This document shows positions 8,205 through 16,460 of a stretch of DNA of 64,000 nucleotides, piece by piece (position 1 is the first letter of the stretch; each line of letters begins with the position of its first letter). Source of the DNA: Bog-756 sp038210245 (lineage in GTDB: Bacteria > Actinomycetota > Acidimicrobiia > Acidimicrobiales > RAAP-2); contig JBBQWW010000007.1 in NCBI GenBank assembly GCA_038210245.1, forward strand, positions 24,760-88,759, given 5' to 3'. The notes below the pieces were generated by a model. That model saw only the letters and a program-made list of their open reading frames with translations. It was not told the origin of the DNA and searched no databases. The translations under genes and the position numbers were made by a program.

Positions 8205-9065
8205 GTGAGAATCACGTACTTCGGAGTTCGGGGCTCCTGCCCATGCGCGTCCGACCGCTACCGCCGCTACGGAGGGAACACCTCCTGCGTCTTGGTCGAG
8301 GTGGACGGCGAGCCACCCCTGATCATCGATCTGGGGACGGGGCTCCGCGCCCTGGGTGAGCATCTGCGGGCCCCGTTGGCTGCCATCGTGACCCCACCCC
8401 TGGCGGCCAACGTCCTCCTTTCCCACCTGCACTACGACCACGTGCTGGGTCTGCCGTTCTTCGCCCCGATGCGCCACCCCGACACCATCGTCGATGTCTA
8501 CGGACCCTCCCAGGAGGGTGGCTCGTTGGGGGAGATCCTGGCCTCCATGGTCCGGCCGCCCTTCTTCCCGGTGCACATGGCCCAGTTCCAGGGGACCTTC
8601 CGCTTCCATGATCTCGAGGGCTCGGACGAGTTCGCCATCGGTGCCATCAAGGTCAAGGTGCGGCCCATCCTCCACGTCGGCCACACCCTCGGCTTCCGCG
8701 TGGAGGTCGATGGCCACGTGTTGGCGTACCTCTCCGACCATCAGGCACCGCTCGACCTCCACTCGATCGAGCCCCACGTGCTCGAGCTCTGCGACGGGGC
8801 CGATCTGCTGCTCCACGACGCCCAGTACACCGAGGAGGAGTTCGCCGGACTGCCCGACTGGGGGCACTCCACGGCTAACTACGCCGTGCACGTGGCCCGC
8901 GAGGCCGGGGTGAAACGACTCACCCTGTTCCATCACGATCCGGCTCATTCCGACGACGACATCGACCGGATGCTGGAGGAGGCTCGGGCGGCGGCGGCGG
9001 CGTCGCCCCTCCTCGAGGTCAACGCGGCCATCGAGGGTTCCACCGTGGAGCTGGGCGAGATCTGA
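8205..9065 (+). CDS. MBL-fold metallohydrolase
   Basis: 286 residues of metallo-beta-lactamase fold. Starts MRITYFGVRGSCPC (GTG at 8205), with the metal-binding HLHYDH motif in LLSHLHYDHVLGLPFF, a later metal His in ILHVGHTLGFRVE, Asp in AYLSDH, and a final HHDP. The FGVRGS start and the distribution of ligands resemble cyclic-nucleotide phosphodiesterase/RNase Z-like members. It is first in a tight run with flavin reductase (3-base gap) and the RmlC-like gene (4-base gap). Confidence 0.85.
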   Translation: MRITYFGVRGSCPCASDRYRRYGGNTSCVLVEVDGEPPLIIDLGTGLRALGEHLRAPLAAIVTPPLAANVLLSHLHYDHVLGLPFFAPMRHPDTIVDVYGPSQEGGSLGEILASMVRPPFFPVHMAQFQGTFRFHDLEGSDEFAIGAIKVKVRPILHVGHTLGFRVEVDGHVLAYLSDHQAPLDLHSIEPHVLELCDGADLLLHDAQYTEEEFAGLPDWGHSTANYAVHVAREAGVKRLTLFHHDPAHSDDDIDRMLEEARAAAAASPLLEVNAAIEGSTVELGEI

Positions 9066-9067
9066 GG

Positions 9068-9586
9068 GTGAGTTTCGACGCCGCCGCCTTCAAGGACGCC
9101 ATGAGCCGGTTCACCAGCGGGGTGACCATCGTCTCGGGCATCGAGGACGGGCGTCCGGTGGGCTTCTCCTGCCAGAGCTTCATCTCGCTGTCCATCGATC
9201 CTCCCTTCGTGGCCGTGGCCCCAGCCCGTACCTCCACCAGCTGGCCTCGCATCGCCCGAGCCGGCAACTTCTGCGTCAACGTGCTGGGCGACCATCAAGA
9301 AGAGCTGTGCCGGGGCTTTGCCGTGTCCGGAGGGAACAAGTTCGAGGGGGTGGAGTGGCACCCGGGACCGGCCACGGGAGCGCCGGTGATCGAGGGGTGC
9401 CTGGCCTGGGTGGACTGCCATATGGAGCTGGCCCATGACGCCGGGGACCACGAACTGATCATCGGGAAGGTCCTCGACCTCGGGACCAACGACGGGTTCC
9501 CGCTCCTCTTCTACCGGAGCAAGTTCGCTACTCTTGCCCGGCACTCCGGCGACGGGGAGCAGCCCAACAGCCCAGAGAGGTCGTAG
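9068..9586 (+). CDS. Flavin reductase family protein
   Basis: 172 residues of the FMN-binding split-barrel flavin reductase family (HpaC/HsaB type), which reduces free FMN or FAD with NAD(P)H for two-component monooxygenases. Characteristic parts are FTSGVTIVSG, PVGFSCQSFISLSIDPP, and NFCVNVLGDHQEELCRGFA. GTG start at 9068. No partner oxygenase is next to it, so the electron acceptor is unknown. Confidence 0.88.
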   Translation: MSFDAAAFKDAMSRFTSGVTIVSGIEDGRPVGFSCQSFISLSIDPPFVAVAPARTSTSWPRIARAGNFCVNVLGDHQEELCRGFAVSGGNKFEGVEWHPGPATGAPVIEGCLAWVDCHMELAHDAGDHELIIGKVLDLGTNDGFPLLFYRSKFATLARHSGDGEQPNSPERS

Positions 9587-9589
9587 CCC

Positions 9590-10141
9590 GTGCCTGACAT
9601 CAAGGAGTCCGACGTCATCGCCGACGTCATCGTGGTCGAGCCCAATGCCCACGGCGACGAGCGGGGCCGGTTCGTCGAGACCTACCGGCGCAGCTGGTTC
9701 CCTCTGGGTCGGGAGATGACCCAGGCCAACCGATCGGAGAAGCAGGGTGGAGCCATTGTCGGGCTCCACTACCACCTGCATCAGGCTGACTACTGGTACG
9801 TCCTGCGGGGCACGGCGCGCGTGGTCCTCCACGATCTTCGCCAGGGCTCCCCAACCGACGGGGCCACTCTGACCCTTGATCTCGACGGTGACCACGACCG
9901 TGGCCTGTTCATCCCGCCCGGGGTGGCCCACGGCTTCGCCTCCCTGACCGACCTCACCCTGTGGTATCTCGTCGACGGGTACTACAACCCCGACGACGAG
10001 CTCGGTGTGGCCTGGGACGACCCGGCGATCGGAGCCGACTGGGGTCTCACCGACCCGGTCCTCTCGGCCCGGGACCAGGCCAATCCCCTGCGTTCAGAGA
10101 TCCATCCCGGCGTCCAGCCGAGGGCCGGTCTCCGCACCTGA
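9590..10141 (+). CDS. dTDP-4-dehydrorhamnose 3,5-epimerase-like cupin
   Basis: 183-residue RmlC-type cupin. Motifs: DERGRFVETYRRSW at the N-terminus, GLHYHLHQADYWYVLRG (with the catalytic-His position of RmlC), FIPPGVAHGFASL, and YLVDGYYNPDDELGVAW. RmlC acts in dTDP-L-rhamnose biosynthesis for cell-envelope glycans; the lack of other rml genes nearby and the changed LHYH segment leave open another nucleotide-sugar epimerase role. GTG start at 9590. Confidence 0.78.
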   Translation: MPDIKESDVIADVIVVEPNAHGDERGRFVETYRRSWFPLGREMTQANRSEKQGGAIVGLHYHLHQADYWYVLRGTARVVLHDLRQGSPTDGATLTLDLDGDHDRGLFIPPGVAHGFASLTDLTLWYLVDGYYNPDDELGVAWDDPAIGADWGLTDPVLSARDQANPLRSEIHPGVQPRAGLRT

Positions 10142-10185
10142 TCAGCCGGAGCATCGGCCTCGGACGGTTCTGACAGACTGCGTCC

Positions 10186-11073
10186 ATGGCACCACGCTCG
10201 AGTTCACGAACGGCCACTAGGGCCCCGGCCAAGAAGGCCACTTCCACCAAGGCCACGGCCAAGAAAGCCACGGCCAAGAAAGCCACGGCCAAGAAAGCCG
10301 CGGACCGCCTGGGAGCGCCGGACACCGGGGTGTTGGTCACCGGCGGAGGATCGGGCATCGGTCGTCAGACGGCCCTGGCCCTGGCTGAGGTGGGCCGGCC
10401 GGTAGCCGTATGGGACGTGGACGCCGCCGGGGCCGAGGAGACGGCCAGACTGTGTCGGGAGCAATTCGGCGTAGTGACCCACTGGTCGGTCGTGGATGTG
10501 GCCGAGACGACGGCCATCGAACAGGCGGTTCCCGCCGTCGAATCGTCTCTCGGATCCCTCGGAGGCTTCGTGCACGCCGCCGGGGTGTCTGGGCCGATGC
10601 CGGTGGACTTCATCGACGACGAGTTGTGGGACACCACGCTCAACGTCAACCTGCGCGCCGGGGTGATGATCTGCCGGATGCTGATCGAACCGTTCCGCCG
10701 AGCCGGCCCGGGCTCGGCGGTGGTATTCATCTCCTCCATCGAAGGCCTCTTCGGCAGCGTCTTCCTCACCGCCTACTGCGCGTCAAAGGGTGGCGTGCTC
10801 GGCGTCATGCGCTCCATCGCCCACCGGTTCGCCTCCGAGGGATTCCGGGTAAATGCGGTCTGCCCCGGTGCGGTGGCCACGCCGATGCTGGCGCCGGCGT
10901 TCGAACTGCCGGGCTTCCGCCAGCAACTGGAGGAGCGGACCCCCCTCCAGCGGGTGTCCACGCCTGATGAGATCGCCCGGCCCATCCGATTCCTACTCTC
11001 CGACGAGGCCTCGTTCATCACCGGGACCCACCTGACCATCGACGGAGGGCTTACAGCCATAACCGCCATCTGA
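10186..11073 (+). CDS. Short-chain dehydrogenase/reductase with Lys/Ala-rich N-terminal tail
   Basis: 295 residues. Residues about 52-59 (TGGGSGIG) bind NAD(P); Ser184, Tyr197 and Lys201 (TAYCASKGG) form the SDR catalytic centre; the C-terminal ITGTHLTIDGG is classical. Unusually, residues 10-40 are a basic low-complexity tail built of ATAKK repeats, like the C-terminal tails of actinobacterial HU/HupB and histone H1-like proteins. The tail is encoded by a 15-bp tandem repeat in phase with the reading frame. ATG at 10186; an internal GTG at about 10330 would remove the tail. Substrate unknown. Confidence 0.85.
   Translation: MAPRSSSRTATRAPAKKATSTKATAKKATAKKATAKKAADRLGAPDTGVLVTGGGSGIGRQTALALAEVGRPVAVWDVDAAGAEETARLCREQFGVVTHWSVVDVAETTAIEQAVPAVESSLGSLGGFVHAAGVSGPMPVDFIDDELWDTTLNVNLRAGVMICRMLIEPFRRAGPGSAVVFISSIEGLFGSVFLTAYCASKGGVLGVMRSIAHRFASEGFRVNAVCPGAVATPMLAPAFELPGFRQQLEERTPLQRVSTPDEIARPIRFLLSDEASFITGTHLTIDGGLTAITAI
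10252..10296 (+). repeat. 15-bp tandem repeat x3 encoding ATAKK
   Basis: Three exact copies of GCCACGGCCAAGAAA, followed by a degenerate fourth. It lies in codon phase inside the SDR gene and therefore changes protein tail length by whole five-residue units when copy number varies. Confidence 0.9.
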
Positions 11074-11092
11074 GCAGGGATCATCTCTTGGA

Positions 11093-11108
11093 GTGATGGA
11101 GTCATCAC
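11093..11108. promoter_or_regulatory. Perfect inverted repeat upstream of the RodZ-like gene
   Basis: GTGATG-GAGT-CATCAC, a 6-bp inverted repeat with 4-base spacer, 102 bases before the ATG of the following gene and 19 bases after the SDR stop. It has the size of a dimeric repressor site, but no regulator is known. Confidence 0.25.
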
Positions 11109-11210
11109 GTAGAGAGGTCATCCGAATCCGGCCGACGGAGCGACGTCCCGACCACGGTCCTCGACGGCCTCGCTTCCCGTCGGGGAGCCGCGTCGGGTTG
11201 AATAGTCGGG

Positions 11211-12302
11211 ATGTGGATCGCCCTGGCCGCCCTGGCACTGATCGCTGTGGCGGTGGCGATCGTCATCATGTTCCGCCGGCCGAGCGGTGACGACCTCGAC
11301 TCGGTGCGGAGCTACCACTCGGCCCTCGGCACACTTGAGCACCTCTCTGACCGCACCGGGACGTCGACAGTGACGGTGGTGGGTCGGGAGGAACCGCCTG
11401 GGGCCACGGGCGAGGTGGGGGTACCCCGTTCGTACCGCCGTTCTGGTGGCGCTCACTCGGGGGCCCGAGCCGGAGTGGGTACCGGACGGTCCGTCCCCCC
11501 GGTGCCGGTCCGCGGCAACGACGAGTTCCCCGACCCGGAGACCCCGTTGATCTTCGACGACTCGCGACCCCAGGACCGCTTCCGCCTGGGGGCAACCGCG
11601 GAGGGCGCATCGGTGGCTCGTACCGACCGGGGCCAGCGTCACGCCCTCGACTCGATGAACCACCGGCCCCGCCGGGTTACCACCGTCGCGATCGTGGTCG
11701 CCGCCGTGGTCGTCTTCGCAGTGCTGGCCTACGCCGGTTCCAAGCGTTCGTCGCCAAGCCACACGCACGCCGCCACGGCCACCTCCACCAGCGCGGCCAC
11801 CTCCCACTCGTCCGTCACCACCTCGACCGCCCACAGCTCCACCCCGCCCACCACCAAGCCCAAGCCGAAGACTAAGCCCACCCCCACCACGCAGCCCACC
11901 CAGGTGGTACCCCTGACCTCGACCTCGACTTCAGCCACCTACGCGGTGGTGAACGCCAACTACAAGTTGACGGTGACCGGCACCGGAACGTGTTGGGTGG
12001 CGGTCACCAGCTCCTCGGGCTCCACGTTGTGGGCCGGGGAGGTCCAGGCTGGAACGGTCCAGGTTGTCCCGGCCAGTGGCACCATCAACGTGCAGCTGGG
12101 CACCCCCACGGTCACCATGGCCATCGACAAGGTCCCGGTGGTGCTCCCCACACCGGTCCGGGCCCCGTTCGTGGCCACCTTCCAACCCACGGCTGCAGCG
12201 CTGGTCGCCAGCCCACCCACCACCTCCACCACCCCGACCACGGTGGGGTCCTCCAGCTCGTCGTCGGGTTCCACAGCTACGAGTTCGACGACTCCTCCGT
12301 GA
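11211..12302 (+). CDS. Membrane protein with RodZ-like C-terminal domain (DUF4115)
   Basis: 363 residues. A transmembrane helix at residues 2-20 (WIALAALALIAVAVAIVIM), a long polar region, a second helix around 157-177 (VTTVAIVVAAVVVFAVLAYA), then a Ser/Thr/Pro/Lys linker and a beta-rich domain from TYAVVNANYKLTVTGTGTCWVAV onward that resembles the RodZ C-terminal DUF4115 fold. The N-terminal HTH of RodZ is missing. The extreme C-terminus is Ser/Thr-rich. The final 26 bases overlap the 3' end of the convergent oligopeptidase gene. Confidence 0.7.
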   Translation: MWIALAALALIAVAVAIVIMFRRPSGDDLDSVRSYHSALGTLEHLSDRTGTSTVTVVGREEPPGATGEVGVPRSYRRSGGAHSGARAGVGTGRSVPPVPVRGNDEFPDPETPLIFDDSRPQDRFRLGATAEGASVARTDRGQRHALDSMNHRPRRVTTVAIVVAAVVVFAVLAYAGSKRSSPSHTHAATATSTSAATSHSSVTTSTAHSSTPPTTKPKPKTKPTPTTQPTQVVPLTSTSTSATYAVVNANYKLTVTGTGTCWVAVTSSSGSTLWAGEVQAGTVQVVPASGTINVQLGTPTVTMAIDKVPVVLPTPVRAPFVATFQPTAAALVASPPTTSTTPTTVGSSSSSSGSTATSSTTPP

Positions 12303-14466
12303 GCCCCAGCGCGTCGAGGATGAAGGCGTAGACGAAGGCTTCGTCCCGCCAGGCGTCGTAGCGGCCCGACGGGCCGCCGTGTCCGGCGCCCAACTCGGTC
12401 TTGAGCAGCACCCGGTTGGCCGGGTTGGCGGCCCGCAGCTTGGCCGCCCATTTAGCTGGCTCCCAAAAGCCCACCCGAGGATCGGACAGCCCTCCAGTGG
12501 CCAGGATGTCGGGGTAGCGGACTGGCTGGCCCGCGTCGTCCACCCCCCGCACGTTGTCGTACGGGGAGTAGGCCTTCATCACGGCATAGATCTCGGGATC
12601 CTCCACCGGATTGCCCCACTCCTCCCACTCGAGCACGGTGAGGGGGAGTGTCTCATCCAAGATGGTGGTCAGGCAGTCGACGAAGGGCACTTCGGCCACG
12701 ATGGCCCGGAACAGCTCCGGGGCCAGGTTGGCCACCGCCCCCATGAGCAGACCGCCGGCACTGCCGCCTCGGGCCACCAGCTGATCGGGGGAGGTCCACC
12801 CCTCATCGACCAGGGTACGGGCGCAGGTGACGAAGTCCGTGAAGGTGTTGGGCTTGTCGGCGAACTTCCCGTGCTCGTACCACGACCGCCCCATCTCGCC
12901 ACCGCCGCGGACATGGGCGATGGCGAAGACGAACCCCCGGTCGAGGAGGCTGAGTCGGAGCGAGGAGAAGGTGGGGTCGATGGACACCTCGTAGGAGCCG
13001 TACCCGTAGAGGAGGCACGGGACGGGACCTGTGGGGGCGGGGTCGCCGACCAGGTCGGCTCGGTACACCAGCGACAGGGGGATCTCGGTCCCGTCGGCGG
13101 CCTCGGCCCAACGGCGCTCGGTGCGGTACCGGTCGGGGTCGAAGTCGCCCAGCACGGGCTGGCGCTTCCGCAGGGTCGATGCCCCGAGCTCGAGGTCGAG
13201 GTCGTAGACGGAGCGCGGTGTGACCAGGGAGGTGTACTCGTAGCGCAGGGTGGTGGACTCGTACTCAGGGTTGGCTCCACCCCAGACCGTCGAGGGCGAC
13301 TCGGCTCGGTCCAGCGGCGTGGATGCTCCCGACGCGGCGTCGATGACCCGGGCCCGGGCCTCCCCGCCTTCCCGCTCGTAGACCACCAGGTGGCCGGCGA
13401 AGGGATCCACGGTGTCGAGCCGGACCCCGGGGCGGGCCGGGATCACCTCCCGCCACGAGGCCCTCCCCGGCGAACCGTCAGGCGCCTCCATCAGTCGGAA
13501 GTCCTCGGCCCCGTCGTTGGTCACGATCAGGAACCGACCGCCGCCCCCCGAGACCCCCCCGCGGTCGTGGTCCACGCTGTACTCGATTCCCTGACGTCGG
13601 GGCGCGATCACCGTGAACTCGCCCCCGGGATCGTCGGCTGACAGGGCCCGGTACTCCGAGGTGACCTTGGAGTCCAGGCCCACCAGGATGTACCTGTCGT
13701 CCTTGGTCCGTCCGACCCCGAGGTAGAAGCGGTCGTCCGTTTCCTCGTAGACCAGGGTGTCGGCGGAGGGCTGGGTGCTGACCTGGTGCCGCCAGACCTG
13801 GAAGGGGCGCATGGCCTCGTCGACCCGGACGTAGAAGACGGTGGCGTTGTCGTTGGCCCAGGCCACCCCGTAGGAGGTGTCCGACAGGGCCTCGGGAGCC
13901 CGCTCACCGGTGGTCAGATCGACGAAGCGCATGGTGTAGCGCTCGCCACCGGAGGTGTCCGTGGAGTAGGCCAACCAGCGGTGGTCCGGGCTGACCTCGA
14001 GGTTCCCGACCGCGAAGTAGTCGTGCCCTTCGGCCAGCTGGTTCTCGTCCAGCAGGACCTGCTCGTCCTCAGGTACGCCAGGAGACTCGCCGGCGCCGGT
14101 GCCGTCGGTCTGGGGTGGCACGAACGGACGGCGGCAGTGGATCCCGTAGCTGCTGCCCTCCACGGTACGGCCGTAGTAGAGCCAGGGCCCCTTCTTCACC
14201 GGCACCGACAGGTCGGTCTCCTCGATGCGGGCCACCATCTCGGCGAAGAGGTCTCCGCGGAGTTTCCCCGTACCGGACATGGCCGCCTCGGTGTAGGCGT
14301 TCTCGGCCTCCAGATGCCGGATCACCGCGGGATCGTCCTTGTCCCGAAGCCAGAACCAGTCGTCGATGCGGACGTCGCCATGGGCCTCGAGGCGTTCGGG
14401 CCGCCGTTCCGGGGCCGGGGGCCGCAGGGTCGGTGCATCGGGTTCCGAGGTCGGTCTGGCTGCCAT
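12277..14466 (-). CDS. ptrB: Oligopeptidase B (S9A prolyl-oligopeptidase family)
   Basis: 729 residues: N-terminal beta-propeller gate followed by a C-terminal alpha/beta hydrolase domain. Catalytic Ser lies in GGSAGGLLMGA (about residue 567), Asp in LSDPRVGFWEPAKW and His in GAGHGGPSGRYD; other family marks are DDWFWLRDKDDP and VRGGGEMGRSWYEHGK. Oligopeptidase B cleaves short peptides after Arg/Lys; the acidic residues of the S1 pocket were not verified. ATG at 14466, divergent from sufB. Confidence 0.93.
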   Translation of the reverse strand: MAARPTSEPDAPTLRPPAPERRPERLEAHGDVRIDDWFWLRDKDDPAVIRHLEAENAYTEAAMSGTGKLRGDLFAEMVARIEETDLSVPVKKGPWLYYGRTVEGSSYGIHCRRPFVPPQTDGTGAGESPGVPEDEQVLLDENQLAEGHDYFAVGNLEVSPDHRWLAYSTDTSGGERYTMRFVDLTTGERAPEALSDTSYGVAWANDNATVFYVRVDEAMRPFQVWRHQVSTQPSADTLVYEETDDRFYLGVGRTKDDRYILVGLDSKVTSEYRALSADDPGGEFTVIAPRRQGIEYSVDHDRGGVSGGGGRFLIVTNDGAEDFRLMEAPDGSPGRASWREVIPARPGVRLDTVDPFAGHLVVYEREGGEARARVIDAASGASTPLDRAESPSTVWGGANPEYESTTLRYEYTSLVTPRSVYDLDLELGASTLRKRQPVLGDFDPDRYRTERRWAEAADGTEIPLSLVYRADLVGDPAPTGPVPCLLYGYGSYEVSIDPTFSSLRLSLLDRGFVFAIAHVRGGGEMGRSWYEHGKFADKPNTFTDFVTCARTLVDEGWTSPDQLVARGGSAGGLLMGAVANLAPELFRAIVAEVPFVDCLTTILDETLPLTVLEWEEWGNPVEDPEIYAVMKAYSPYDNVRGVDDAGQPVRYPDILATGGLSDPRVGFWEPAKWAAKLRAANPANRVLLKTELGAGHGGPSGRYDAWRDEAFVYAFILDALGLTEESSNS

Positions 14467-14536
14467 TCGACCAGGATGGCACGACTTTCCTGACTTCCGA
14501 GGCGCCAGCCGTTCTCCCGAGGCTGCCGGGTTGTTA

Positions 14537-14554
14537 CTATCTGTATAGGGGAAA
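14537..14554 (+). promoter_or_regulatory. Conserved SUF leader motif, copy 1 (upstream of sufB)
   Basis: CTAT-N5-TAGGGGAAA, ending 37 bases before the sufB ATG. The same 13 fixed bases with the same 5-base spacer occur upstream of the second SUF operon at 24411-24428. Within this copy CTATCTGTATAG is itself a small palindrome. Candidate operator or promoter element for iron/Fe-S control. Confidence 0.5.
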
Positions 14555-14591
14555 TCAAGCGGTCCGCCCGGACGGCATCCCAGGAGCCCAC

Positions 14592-15992
14592 ATGACGACC
14601 ACCGATCTCGACCTCGGCAAGTACAAGCTGGGGTGGTCCGACGAAGAGGACTACGTCTTCAAGCCCAAGAAAGGGCTGAACGAGTCCATCGTCCGCGAGA
14701 TGTCGGCGATGAAGAAGGAACCCGAGTGGATGCGGGACTTCCGGCTGCGGGCCCTGCAGCGCTTCGAGAAGCGCCCCATGGCCCAGTGGTTCGCCGTCAA
14801 CATGCCCGATCTCGACTTCGACGACATCTACTACTACATCAAGCCGACATCGGGGCAGGTGGAGGACTGGAACGATCTGCCCGACGCCATCAAGAACACC
14901 TACGAGAAGCTGGGCATCCCCGAGGCGGAGCGGAAGTACCTGGCCGGGGTGACCGCCCAGTACGAGTCGGAGGTGGTCTTCCACCGCAATCGCGAGGACC
15001 TCGAGGCTCTGGGCATCATCTTCTGCGACATGGATACGGCGGTGCGGGAGTACCCCGATCTGGTCCGCAAGTACTTCGGGACGATCATTCCCCCCAACGA
15101 CAACAAGTTTGCCGCCCTCAACTCAGCGGTGTGGTCGGGCGGCTCGTTCATCTACGTCCCGCCCAACGTGGTGGTCGATCAGCCGCTGCAGGCCTACTTC
15201 CGCATCAACGCGGAGAACATGGGCCAGTTCGAACGGACGCTGATCATCGCCGACGTCGGCTCCCAGGTGCACTACATCGAGGGTTGCTCGGCACCCGTGT
15301 ACACCACCGATTCGCTGCACTCGGCCGTGGTGGAGCTGGTGGCCCTCGAGGGATCGCGGATCACCTACACGACCATCCAGAACTGGTCCAACAACGTCTA
15401 CAACCTGGTCACTAAGCGGGCCCGGGCCGAAGCCGAGGCCCACGTGGAGTGGATCGACGGCAACATCGGCTCCCGCCTGACCATGAAGTACCCCAGCGTC
15501 TACCTGATGGGCCCGAAGGCCTCCGGTGAGGTGCTCTCCGTGGCCTACGCCGGCGCTGGCCAGCATCAGGATGCCGGGGCCAAGATGGTCCACGCCGCCC
15601 CCGAGACCACGTCGACCATTGTGTCCAAGTCCATCTCCAAGGATGCCGGCATCACCACCTACCGCGGCCTGGTCCACGTGGACGAGGGGGCCAAGCACGC
15701 CAAGAGCTTCGTGCGCTGCGACGCACTCCTCCTCGACGACACCGCCGTGTCCGAGACCAAGCCGTACATGGAGGTGGCCGAGCGGGACGCCCGCATCGGG
15801 CATGAGGCCACGGTCTCCAAGGTCGGCGATGATCAGCTCTTCTACCTGATGAGCCGGGGGTTGTCGGAGACCCAGGCCATGGGGATGATCGTCAACGGGT
15901 TCATCGAGCCGATCACCCGGACCCTGCCCATGGAGTACGCCGTGGAATGGAGCCGCCTGATCGAGTTGCAGATGGAGGGCTCGATCGGTTGA
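14592..15992 (+). CDS. sufB: Fe-S cluster assembly scaffold SufB
   Basis: 466 residues; core of the SufBC2D complex that builds [4Fe-4S] clusters. Starts MTTTDLDLGKYKLGW; family segments include KKGLNESIVREMSAMKKEP, the beta-helix core, SFVRCDALLLDDTAVSETKP (Cys376 at the position of the catalytic E. coli Cys405 region), and IGHEATVSKVGDDQLFYLMS. ATG at 14592 is preceded by AGGAG. Upstream in-frame codons belong to antisense of the oligopeptidase gene and are not used. It heads a SUF locus whose next gene encodes a small four-Cys protein. Confidence 0.96.
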   Translation: MTTTDLDLGKYKLGWSDEEDYVFKPKKGLNESIVREMSAMKKEPEWMRDFRLRALQRFEKRPMAQWFAVNMPDLDFDDIYYYIKPTSGQVEDWNDLPDAIKNTYEKLGIPEAERKYLAGVTAQYESEVVFHRNREDLEALGIIFCDMDTAVREYPDLVRKYFGTIIPPNDNKFAALNSAVWSGGSFIYVPPNVVVDQPLQAYFRINAENMGQFERTLIIADVGSQVHYIEGCSAPVYTTDSLHSAVVELVALEGSRITYTTIQNWSNNVYNLVTKRARAEAEAHVEWIDGNIGSRLTMKYPSVYLMGPKASGEVLSVAYAGAGQHQDAGAKMVHAAPETTSTIVSKSISKDAGITTYRGLVHVDEGAKHAKSFVRCDALLLDDTAVSETKPYMEVAERDARIGHEATVSKVGDDQLFYLMSRGLSETQAMGMIVNGFIEPITRTLPMEYAVEWSRLIELQMEGSIG

Positions 15993-16058
15993 GCCGGCGC
16001 TGACGCCGGCCGGACCCGGTGAGCCACATCCGGCTGAGGGGAGAGGCAGAATGGTCCC

Positions 16059-16403
16059 ATGTCGATGAGGGAACAGTGCAAGCACTTCCAGAGCCGGACC
16101 TACGACTCGGGCGAGGTGGCGCGATTCTGCATCCTCGACCTGGCCCCTGAAGCTCCGTGGAAGTGCCCGGACAACTGCTCGTCCTACGCCCCCCGGCTGG
16201 CCGACGTCGGCTGGGCTCACGGGTCTCTGGTCGAGCCGGCCCTCGAGCCCATGCCCGACGTGCCCGGCGAGGAGGCCGCCGCCCTGCTGGACCAGGCCGA
16301 GGACATCATCAACGCCGTGGGACCGGGCGTCCTTGCTGAGGTGCGCAAGGAGGACGAGCGCAACGAGCGCAAGGACCGACGCTGGTGGAAGCGCAAGCGG
16401 TAG
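16059..16403 (+). CDS. Small four-cysteine protein in the suf locus
   Basis: 114 residues, family not recognised. Cys7, Cys24, Cys36 and Cys40 occur in EQCKHF, ARFCILDLAP and PWKCPDNCSSY, a spacing suitable for a metal or Fe-S site. The middle is acidic (EPMPDVPGEEAAALLDQAEDI) and the C-terminus strongly basic (ERNERKDRRWWKRKR). It lies 66 bases after sufB on the same strand. ATG at 16059 or 16065. Confidence 0.7.
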   Translation: MSMREQCKHFQSRTYDSGEVARFCILDLAPEAPWKCPDNCSSYAPRLADVGWAHGSLVEPALEPMPDVPGEEAAALLDQAEDIINAVGPGVLAEVRKEDERNERKDRRWWKRKR

Positions 16404-16460
16404 CCCGCCCATGGCCCGGGTGGACTCCTTGGCCCACCGGGTACCGACCTCGGTCGAGCC

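Noticed and set aside
8142..8948. N-terminal extension of the epoxide-hydrolase-like gene to 558 residues
   Set aside because: The added part lies antisense to the MBL hydrolase gene and has shadow composition; similarity to the hydrolase family begins at ATG 8141.
10252..10296. CRISPR-like short repeat array
   Set aside because: Units are 15 bp without spacers and are in coding phase for ATAKK.
12064..13641. 525-codon plus-strand open frame across oligopeptidase B
   Set aside because: Shadow frame rich in Gly/Val/Arg; oligopeptidase B on the other strand has all catalytic residues.
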